Assembly (NCBI GenBank): GCA_000467715.1
Contig: AJFK01000026.1
Span: forward strand, 161,456 to 225,455
Direction: 5' to 3'
DNA from: Hysterium pulicare CBS 123377
Lineage: Eukaryota > Ascomycota > Dothideomycetes > Hysteriales > Hysteriaceae
DNA: 64,000 nucleotides
Position 1 is the stretch's first letter, and each line of letters opens with the position of its first letter. This document shows positions 56,359 to 64,000 of this stretch, one piece after another. The notes under the pieces are model-generated. The model was not told the DNA's origin. It saw only the letters and a list, made by a program, of their open reading frames with translations, and did not search any database. The translations under genes and the position numbers were made by a program.

Positions 56359-58949
56359 GACAGGGCCGTCTCCAATCCAAAGCCAAGGAAGCTTTGTAGA
56401 GGTGCGCACTCGTTCCACGGAGTCGAGCGAGGTGAAGTGCGGTGAAGGTTAGCGGGTCGCAGAAAGGTTGTGGTTGCAAGGGCCGGCTGCGGGGCTTTCG
56501 AGAGAACGCTAGGACGAGAAGCGCAAGGGGATTTCGCCGCAGCCTGTCAGTCGACTAGCGCTGCATTTCATCATCCTGCGCGGCGATTCTGGCCATACTG
56601 TCCGCATGCTTTGGTCTGAAGCAGCGATAGGCGTCAGTGCCGCCCGAGAGACGCGTCGGAAGCCGGCCATCGCGACGAGGATGAGGCTGGTTGCATCGCC
56701 TATTGTCGTGAGGGCTTTGGGGCGTGGCATTGCTTGTCTCCGGGCGCACTGCGACCAGACCCAACTACCGCCGCATCGTGTCCACCACCTGCTACCGGCG
56801 CGGCATTGCACATGCTGATACCGCAACAAAGCATGCCATAACCAGGCCTAGTCCACCAGGCTGCCTACCACCCACCTTGTATGCAAAGCCTCTGGTGACC
56901 TGGATACACCCGCCACTCGTCGCGCGACGCCCAACAGCGCACATTTCATTCAGCAGTGGGTGAAAGCCGCGACGAGCTCGAGATGCCTCCTCCGCGAGCG
57001 CTTGCCGTCACCCTACGAGCAGCGACCGCCGGAGTATGACGAAGCTGCCTCTCATCGTATTCATCCTCCGCATTACAACCGAAGAAGTAAACAGGCGTGG
57101 TGACTTCGCTGATGCGGGTATCTTCATGGCCCATTTCCCCGGACTTCTTTCTGATCTTGAAGGGCCGCTCGGGGTGCATTTGGGCGAAACGTTGTGGGCA
57201 GATAGCCAACAGAGGGTGGTCGAAGAGCGGATGATGCACAATGGAGGGTGGCATGCGGAGTGCAGGTTTATTGTCGTTCTGAATAAGGAAGCGCATTGCA
57301 CGATTGTCTTGCCGGCACCATTGGGAGTATCTTTGCCGTGAATGAAACTGCTCAGAGCTCGGCTTACGAAAGACGACGAGCAGCGAACAGAGATTCCGTT
57401 GGGGAGAGCGTGTCCATACCTTCCTGCTTCAGCCCTCATACATAACTTGGATCACATCATTGTCGGCGGAGTTGAAGGGAGGTTGGAGGAACGATGCTGC
57501 ACATCCAAGAAGGCTTAACGTGGTTGTCACACGGCATGTTAACCCGCTCCAATGACCAGGCATGAGGTCAGGTTTTGTGGGAGACAGTTGAACTTTTGGC
57601 ACACCGAAGCACACTGTATCCTTTATCAAAAACAAACAGTTTTTCTAATTCAATTCTCTTAAGCAAAATACACTGAAGGCCGTGAAGTTATTTGTGTGCA
57701 AATTTCACAGTCGCGTGCCAGACTGACCGCATGCCGTTACTCATCCGCCAAGCAAAGAGCTTCCCGTCGCATACGACTTACTTGAAGCGCTCAACTCTCT
57801 CCTACATCCCAGGTTACGGAGCCCGCTAGGAGCCTTGCAAGAGTTACGAGCATACTTTACCGTCTTTCGAGCCCTATGTTTGCAGCCACCAAACCTCACT
57901 CGAAAAGAAAGATCAATTCCTTGAGGCTCAAGTAGGACTCTTGTAGTAATTGTCCTCAGTCGAGGAAGCCATCTCTATCGTATCCGCAGGTACATACAAG
58001 AGCTTCTTCAATACGGGGACCAACTCATCGTGTTCCGATCTAAAGAATGAAAAAACACAACCTTGAGTCATTGAGCGAACAGGAGATTTCGAGTCAAAGA
58101 CCGATCGAGGTTTCAATTCAGAAAAAATCCGGAATCAACGACCAATAGGCCTCAATTGTAAAAAGAGTTCGCCCTCGTCTACTCCACGGTCCCACCATCC
58201 AGTACGCGCTCAATACCTCCATTACTTGCTCCGCCGAGGCTGGGCAAACTCACGAGGGGCTCGTTGGGAGGTGATAGGCACGTGGATATGCACCTTGCCC
58301 GGCTTGTAACTTGTTCTCATATACAAAGGTAGTTCGTGGGGAGAAAGAGCAGGTCAGCTGAATCAGCTTTTATAGACTAAGGGCATGAACGAGTCCGTGT
58401 TTATATCCACATTTCATAACTTGAGCGATTTAGTCGGTACGCAAGTGGTATGCTCAAAATAGGTGCAAGGTACCGACTTTCTGGTACAATTTATCCAGCC
58501 AATCACCTTCAAACCCCCAGACGACTTCAGGGGCACAACCAATCGCGTTTCCTTCCCGTTCCCCTATTGCAGCGCCCAGAGATATCCTTCCGCCTCATTA
58601 CTGCATAAAGTCTGACCACCAACTTGGGATCCGCTCAGCCATAAACGCTGCCGACTCATGGGACAAACTAAATAGCAGGTGTGGTAACACCACTTTGGTG
58701 CAAGCCATTTTTGACATTCTCCTATTCCCAAGTCCCGACAGCACTTGATAAGGATTAGGAAGGAACCAGTATTCATATGAAATGACCTTCTGCACATACA
58801 CGGCTTCCCTCCTCCTCGACGGCCCCACTTGTGTCCGTAGGAAAGACATACTCTACTACTACAGTTACTAGAAGCTCTCCCTTTAGACTCGGCTTTGCGG
58901 CATCCAGGAATCACGACAAGTTTTTCATAAACGCGCACCTCATTCAAGA
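56359..58949. other. Gene-poor stretch, no supported gene
   Basis: About 2.6 kb without a convincing gene. GC-rich frames at 56.5-57.4 kb are open on several frames of both strands (a minus-strand frame at 56946-57296 and a plus-strand frame at 57036-57341 overlap). None shows a family motif or splice continuity. It may contain a decayed gene. The 57928-58116 minus ORF is likewise unassigned. Confidence 0.4.
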
Positions 58950-60335
58950 ATGTTGTTGGAAACCTCATCTCCGTCTACATTGACAGGGATTATCGTCCTC
59001 CTGACGACCTTGGACGCCATCGTCCTATCCTTGAACTTATACACCAAAAGGGCGCTCAGACAATCTTTCAAGGCCGAGGACTGGCTTGCTCTACTTGCCT
59101 TGGTGCGTGCTAATCCCTGGATTAACCCCCAATAAAAACTGAATCTATGACCAGCTCTGCGTTTGCGGACTTGCCATATGTCTTCTCATCGGTCAGTACA
59201 TCCATAAGCATTCCGAGAGAAAAAGGAGGTACTGAAATACACTAGGTATTGCGCACCACGTGATCGGATACCCTGACCCTCAATACACGTTGTATGGCGT
59301 TGTTACTGAATCAGCCATCGAGTGCATGAGGGTATGCAAACTTTAATTGGCACAGACCAAATCGAATTTCATTGCTGAACTTTTGCAGATCAATTGGGTG
59401 TTCCATTTCATCTCGGTTTTCGCACTATGGTTCATCAAATCAAGCTTCTTATTTCTCTACCAACGCATCTTTGTGATCGATAAGAGAGATTGCAAAGAAA
59501 TCCCTAACGTAGCTATCCTCGTTACCTTTAGTATTGTCTCGCTCTGGACGCTCGGCTTCGGCATCTCTGCACTATTCATGTGTCGTCCCATCTCCACATT
59601 CTTGAAGAACCCATTCGATGAAACATTGAAATGTTATGACAGTTGGATGTGGGCCCTTGCATTTGCGATCTCGGACTTTGTGATCGACATTGCAATTATT
59701 GTGCTTCCCATTCCGATGGTAAAATGCTGCTATCCATGTAGATATCAACCAGAAATGCTGACAACTATGAAGGTTTGGCATCTCCATTTGCCCACTGCTC
59801 GGAAGTTCGCCGTTACCTCAGTATTTCTCCTGGGAGCTGTGTAAGTACAATCGAATCCACGTAACCAGCCCTCGGACTAATAATTCCAGCGCCGTTGCGG
59901 CTTCGACTATGCGATTAGTCCGGATGGTCTGGGCATACAACCTCCCTCAAGACACTACTGTAGATCAAAACCGTTCGTGATTAAGCTTCTTTTGTGCTCT
60001 TTCAAGAAACTTATCTTTCGGCAGTAATGCACACGACCATCCTTTTTTGGGCAATGATTGAAGCCAACCTTGGTCTCATAGCTGCATGTCTTCCGACTTT
60101 ACGAGGTCTATTCAGAACACCTGCTGTTGAACGGGTTATTAGGGGTTATCGAAGCAAGCTCTCGTCCAGATCGGGAAAATCGGAGGATGGTCACATCATT
60201 CCTTTGAGCCATGTGCCGAGCCAAGAGCAGATATCTTCTGGCAAGAAGCGACGTATGTATCCAGAGGACGTGACCCTTACGACGGTCGATTCTGCAAAAC
60301 CTATCAACGAATATCGAGAGCTTCCACCGCAGTAA
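58950..60335 (+). CDS. Rhodopsin-domain integral membrane protein, 355 aa, 7 exons
   Basis: Proposed exons are 58950-59102, 59155-59191, 59246-59331, 59389-59718, 59773-59840, 59890-59972 and 60025-60335, all in phase. About seven membrane segments are seen, with family-typical pieces RQSFKAEDWLALLAL (TM1-2 loop with D-W), WFIKSSFLFLYQRIF, the extracellular CRPISTFLKN with KCYDSW, DFVIDIAIIVLPIPM, ARKFAVTSVFLLGA and EANLGLIAACLPTLRG, then a charged cytosolic tail. This is the fungal family often annotated as rhodopsin domain or Pth11-like without CFEM. Its function is mostly unknown. There is no N-terminal Cys-rich domain. The intron at 59719-59772 has a length divisible by 3 and could be retained. 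Confidence 0.82.
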
Positions 60336-60460
60336 TTGCGTTTGACGAAACTGGTGGCACGGGCATTGGTATGCTACCTCTTACGCAGATTAGGCACATC
60401 TATTGCAACAAAGAAGGGTCTCAGCCTGAAAGGTCTTTCGCCACAATACCCTTCAAATGA

Positions 60461-61180
60461 CTAATTACAAATTACCGGCGTGCTCCTATTCCATCTATCC
60501 TCCTCCGCAGCATCCATCATAAACTTTGCAACACTAGCCCTCGATATGCTTGGGAAATAGCCTACTCCCTCCCCCGAATTTCCCATTTGCTTAACCGGCA
60601 ATGGATCCTCTCCCTTCAACATTGCCGGCCTAACAAGGACCCAATCTAGGCCACTACGCTTTGTTTCCTCATCCACCAAGTCGTGATCCTCGAATTGAGC
60701 CCCCATGTTAGTGTGTTTGATGACGGGTTTCATAAGAAAATTCAGTTGTGGAAACGAGTCTGCTACACCGAAAGCAGACATTATGACGATTTTGCTGATA
60801 CCGTGCGATTTCATGGCGGAGCGCAGGTTGGAGACCGAGTCGGCTAGGAAGCGAGGAGGTGCGAGAGGCTTGGAGAAGGGACTGTCGGTTTCGCGGGGTG
60901 CGTTTAAGGTGACGATGATGGCTTGGGGCCTGTCTTTGGTGTGTCGAATAGCAGCATCAATGTCTTCCTCTTTCAGCGGAGAGCCTTGGACGATATCGAG
61001 ACGATCATGGGCCCTCATCGATTCCGGCCTTCGGACCAGGGCGGTGACTTGGTGACCTTCTCGGTGTTAGAATAGCCTCGCTATATCATCTAGGGAGAGA
61101 GCATGCATGCCTCTTTCTAGTGCTTCATTGACGACGAGTTGGCCGGTTCGTCCACTTGCTCCAATGACAAGGACGCGCAT
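60461..61180 (-). CDS. NmrA/SDR-like NAD(P)-binding protein, 221 aa
   Basis: Exons 61180-61111 and 61056-60461. The start MRVLVIGASGRTGQLVV is a Rossmann dinucleotide motif (GASGRTG), followed after the splice by ALERGHQVTALVRRP. Further family features are the NLRSAMKSHGISKIVIMSAFG segment and LDWVLVRPAMLKGED. It fits atypical short-chain dehydrogenase/NmrA proteins, which bind NAD(P) and act as reductases or redox sensors. The intron uses a GC donor (AGAG|GCATGC), a TTCTAAC branch site and an AAG acceptor; the splice restores the conserved RGHQVTALV. It is divergent from the flavin monooxygenase at 61826. Catalytic residues of classic SDRs are not evident. Confidence 0.85.
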
Positions 61181-61825
61181 CGTTATTTGGGTATAAGAGT
61201 TGTTCTAAGAAGGAATTTCGATTCAATGCACTACAATGTAGAAGGCCAAATGGTGTAGTATGATCGCGGACTTCGTATTGCTTAACAAAAAGTAATTGGG
61301 ATTCGTTGCATGAGCTGATGAAATTCAAGTCTTTATACATCGTGATATATATGCCAATTACTAATTCCCAGCTCATGCGGACGAGGAGGAACTGGTTGCA
61401 GGAGTTCGGCGGATTCTGCAGAAGTTCGGCGGACATGCCGGAGGAGGACTCGGATGAGACGGATCCGAGAAAATCACTCCGTTAGCGAATTCGATGTCCG
61501 CCGAGTACTTGAACATCAAATCCGCCAACACGAAGACCGAGCTGCATGTTGAAACTTCCCACCTCGTTACCAATCTTGTGAAGGATGCTGACTTACCAAC
61601 ATAATGAAGAAATCTAGCCAGAATGGGAGGTGTCGCAGATACCGAAGAGCGACTGCGCTCCCTGCACGGTCTCACCACGCAGAGAATATATAAGGAGCCT
61701 TCTCTTCTCTCTGGAGACTCATCAGAACAGTTCAAATCACTTATGAACTTACAGCTTTCCATTGCATTCAAATATCTACAAATCAAATACTCGATCTTCA
61801 TCAATACCCATCTCAAAACCCAACC
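61111..61825. promoter_or_regulatory. Divergent promoter between NmrA-like and flavin monooxygenase genes
   Basis: About 645 nt lies between the two start codons (61180 and 61826) with no supported ORF. It likely serves both genes. The range given also includes the first exon of the minus-strand gene at its left edge. Confidence 0.4.
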
Positions 61826-63091
61826 ATGTCATCCGCAATCCCTACGAGCCCTCGCTCCGTCACAATCATCGGCGCTGGTCTAGGCGGCCTGACGCTCGCT
61901 CTATCTCTCAAGAAGTTTGGCATCGAATCCAAGCTGTTTGAACTACGAACTCCCGATTATGACTTCGGCGGCGCGATCATGCTTTCGCCGAATGCGCTCC
62001 GCGTTCTCGATTCCCTGGACGTATACGATCGCCTCCGCAGCAAGGGTTACAACTTCGACACACTGACCTTCATGAATGATTCCGATCACCAGGTGACCGG
62101 TAAGTACTACTTCGGGGAGAAAGAAGTGTACGGCTACCAGGCACTACGAATCCACCGCAACGTGTTGATCGCAGAGCTACGACAAGTAGTCCAAGAGCGC
62201 GGAATCGAAATCCACTACGACCGAAAATTCTCCCACATCGTCTCCGAAGACGAAACCGGCGTAAAATTCGCTTTCTCGGATGGCGTTGAAGAACAGACCG
62301 AGCTTCTCATCGGCGCAGACGGCATTCATTCTAAGGTGCGAGCGCACATACTTCCCGGCATCGTCCCCGCGTATTCCGGCTTCCTAGGCGTAACGTTCGC
62401 GTTCCCGCTCTCCAAGGTTCGCATTCCATCCCCCGATTTCCCGCTTCCTGTCTCCATCCACGGGAAGAACGGCGCCTTCGTCATGGCGCTTCAGAAAACC
62501 GATGATGGCACCGAGATCTTTGCGGGTCGACAGTTCAAATATCCCATGCAGGATCGTTCGGGATGGGATGCTTTATTGAAGGAGAAGAGCGAGCTCATTG
62601 AGATGCACCAGCGAGATATGGACGAGTGGTCCGACGTGGTTCGCTCTGGGCAAGAGCAAATCAGCTCACCGGACGCACACAGTCTGAGTATTTGGCCATT
62701 CCACACGGTACCCAGACTTAACAAATGGGCTTCGGACGGAGGACGAATCATCATGGTGGGGGATGCTGCGCATGCTATTCCCCCGACTGCTGGACAGGGT
62801 GCCAATCAAGCTTTTGAAGATAGCTACAGTCTCGCGGTCCTCCTAAAATCTCTCCCCCCCAAAGTAGGGCTGAAGCAAGGGTTGAAAGCGTGGCAGGAGT
62901 ACCGCCAAGCGCGAATTGATAAGGTTCTGGAACTTTCGGCGCAGATGAGTAATATACGCCTGTCGGAAGAGGAGAAGAAGGCAATACCGGAGGAATTGAT
63001 TTGGAAAGAGGAAGAAGGTCAGCTTGGTTGGTTGTATTTGATTGACATTGAGCGAGATGTGGAGGATCTGATCTCAAAAGCCGCCCAATGA
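61826..63091 (+). CDS. Group A FAD-dependent monooxygenase, 421 aa, intronless
   Basis: The dinucleotide fold is at the N-terminus (SVTIIGAGLGGLTLALSLKK, ~11-30). The DG motif is in LLIGADGIHSKVR (~155-167), and the GD motif in MVGDAAHAIPPTAGQGANQAF (~307-327). Length and motif order are those of para-hydroxybenzoate-hydroxylase-like, NAD(P)H- and FAD-using hydroxylases and salicylate/zeaxanthin-type monooxygenases common in fungal metabolism. No signal peptide or membrane anchor, so it is probably cytosolic. It could hydroxylate an aromatic or polyketide substrate. A link to the PKS 8 kb away is possible but unproven. The divergent NmrA-like gene suggests co-regulation. Confidence 0.9.
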   Translation: MSSAIPTSPRSVTIIGAGLGGLTLALSLKKFGIESKLFELRTPDYDFGGAIMLSPNALRVLDSLDVYDRLRSKGYNFDTLTFMNDSDHQVTGKYYFGEKEVYGYQALRIHRNVLIAELRQVVQERGIEIHYDRKFSHIVSEDETGVKFAFSDGVEEQTELLIGADGIHSKVRAHILPGIVPAYSGFLGVTFAFPLSKVRIPSPDFPLPVSIHGKNGAFVMALQKTDDGTEIFAGRQFKYPMQDRSGWDALLKEKSELIEMHQRDMDEWSDVVRSGQEQISSPDAHSLSIWPFHTVPRLNKWASDGGRIIMVGDAAHAIPPTAGQGANQAFEDSYSLAVLLKSLPPKVGLKQGLKAWQEYRQARIDKVLELSAQMSNIRLSEEEKKAIPEELIWKEEEGQLGWLYLIDIERDVEDLISKAAQ

Positions 63092-63502
63092 TACTCACGC
63101 CGGGTCAGCGATTGCCGGTTTTAGCGGATCCTTTCGCTTGCGTATTACTTTCCATAGTCTGCACCTTGAGATTCAAGAGGATGGCATTGAGTGGTTGACA
63201 GACTGGATGTTTATTCTTTGTCATAGTTTCCTCCATCTTTGCAGTGACGTAGGCATGTAAAGGCCGCAGAGGCCCGAGGTCAAACGAAATACTCGGCCAT
63301 CCTTCTTGGTTTCCATTATACTGTAGTAATTGAACCAAAAGGAACGAATTAATTCTTTCCACTACCTAATGACATCCACGCGAGAATAAATCCAGCCAGC
63401 TGAACATGGATGAACCCTATTTATGACGAAAGTTAACCAGCCAGAACCCATCAAGCGGGAGCCATGCCACACCATCGCACTCAACCTCGTGCTAAGCTCT
63501 GA
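63092..63502. other. Intergenic, nothing recognised
   Basis: Convergent 3' flanks of the monooxygenase and the PEBP-family gene. The short minus-strand ORF at 63105-63362 has no motif. Confidence 0.4.
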
Positions 63503-64000
63503 CTAGATCGCTGCAAAAGCCAGACCGCCAAGCAATCCCGCCAAACCCGCCGGCACGCCAAATCGTCCAGCCCCATTCGACATTGCCGGTTGCAAGGTGT
63601 TCTTCAAGATTCCACCGCTACCGGTGGCACTAGCCGTCGGTTTTCCCGTTCCACTAGCAACAGAATTCTGAAGCCCCTCAACCGTGAAGAAATTGCCAGC
63701 CACAGGCGCAGCCAATCCCATCTTTTGAATGAACGAGTTGATGTCGAAGTCGAGTCTCGCACTCGTCTGACTGAACATGCTTGCAGGGACGGAAAAGCTT
63801 GCGGGTTGTTTGAAGAGGAGTTGTACGTAGCGGTGGGGTTTAGGGGGGGTCTCAGGGGGCGGGGAAGGCCCGATGTAGGGAGCTGGTCCTGTCTCTGCGC
63901 TTTGGAGAAGGACGGTGGAGCCCATTGCACGCTGGTTGTTGGCTTTGAAACCGGCGTTCATGCAGTGAAGGAGGGTTCGGCGGGGGGGGGGGGCCCTGTT
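63503..64000 (-). CDS. PEBP-family protein with GPI-anchor tail, 5' part off the window
   Basis: Only the C-terminal ~155 residues are visible. A phosphatidylethanolamine-binding protein signature is present: YIGPSPPPETPPKPHRYVQLL, then LLFKQP, the conserved Gly-Pro-x-Pro-Pro and HRY elements of the family. A Ser/Thr/Gly-rich linker follows, and the protein ends in a hydrophobic FGVPAGLAGLLGGLAFAAI stretch typical of a GPI-anchor signal, so it is probably secreted and bound to the cell surface. The upstream part is cut by the window edge at a poly-G run, so start, signal peptide and introns cannot be judged. Confidence 0.75.
   Translation of the reverse strand, partial: NRAPPPRRTLLHCMNAGFKANNQRAMGSTVLLQSAETGPAPYIGPSPPPETPPKPHRYVQLLFKQPASFSVPASMFSQTSARLDFDINSFIQKMGLAAPVAGNFFTVEGLQNSVASGTGKPTASATGSGGILKNTLQPAMSNGAGRFGVPAGLAGLLGGLAFAAI

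Noticed and set aside
56946-57439. Overlapping GC-rich ORFs on both strands
   Set aside because: Several frames are open at once, as expected from GC-rich sequence. No motif, start context or splice continuity favours one.
59332-59355. 24-nt intron in the rhodopsin-domain gene
   Set aside because: Too short for a fungal intron. The acceptor at 59388 gives a 57-nt intron and also stays in frame.

Overview
The window is nuclear DNA of a filamentous ascomycete (Pezizomycotina). Nearly every long gene is broken by phase-consistent introns, mostly 50-90 nt, with GT(A/G)AG(T/C)-type donors and CTAAC-like branch points. It also carries a HET-domain gene, several Zn(II)2Cys6 regulators, a rhodopsin-like membrane protein and two fungal specialised-metabolism blocks. 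A Leotiomycete-like fungus would fit, but the sequence alone does not fix the class.

Layout. 1-7.0 kb: sparse, with weak small ORFs, one coiled-coil gene (4047-5615) and, directly at its stop codon, a ~53-nt tandem repeat made of small hairpins. 7.1-10.1 kb: a HET-domain gene on the minus strand. 11.1-30.3 kb: a compact hydroxamate siderophore cluster in the order sidD (NRPS), sidH (enoyl-CoA hydratase), sidF (acyltransferase), sidJ (esterase), sitT-like ABC transporter and mirB-like MFS siderophore transporter. Its intergenic regions carry exact ATCWGATAA (SreA-type GATA) motifs and a duplicated, order-swapped promoter block. 30.6-32.3 kb: a second tandem repeat beside a Cys/His-rich lineage-type gene.

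32.7-56.4 kb: a second metabolic neighbourhood. It has a 2,878-aa highly reducing polyketide synthase (KS-AT-DH-cMT-KR-ACP with no recognisable enoylreductase) ending in a thioester reductase domain, a P450 with an unusually hydrophobic N-terminus, a 14-TM-type MFS exporter and three Zn2Cys6 regulators. 58.9-64 kb: a rhodopsin-domain membrane protein, an NmrA/SDR-like NAD(P)-binding protein (with a GC-AG intron), a group A flavin monooxygenase divergent from it, and the 3' end of a GPI-anchored PEBP-family gene that runs off the window.

How the genes work together. SidH and SidF (ending in SKL and AKL, peroxisomal signals) make the anhydromevalonyl group and attach it to N5-hydroxyornithine. 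SidD oligomerises the product to a fusarinine-type siderophore. The MFS transporter imports the ferric form, SidJ hydrolyses it, and the ABC transporter probably handles efflux or detoxification. SidA, SidI and SidG are not in the window. The PKS block probably makes a methylated, partly reduced polyketide released as an aldehyde or alcohol, then oxidised by the P450. No product can be assigned. Exon borders below were worked out by hand from frame and splice-site continuity.
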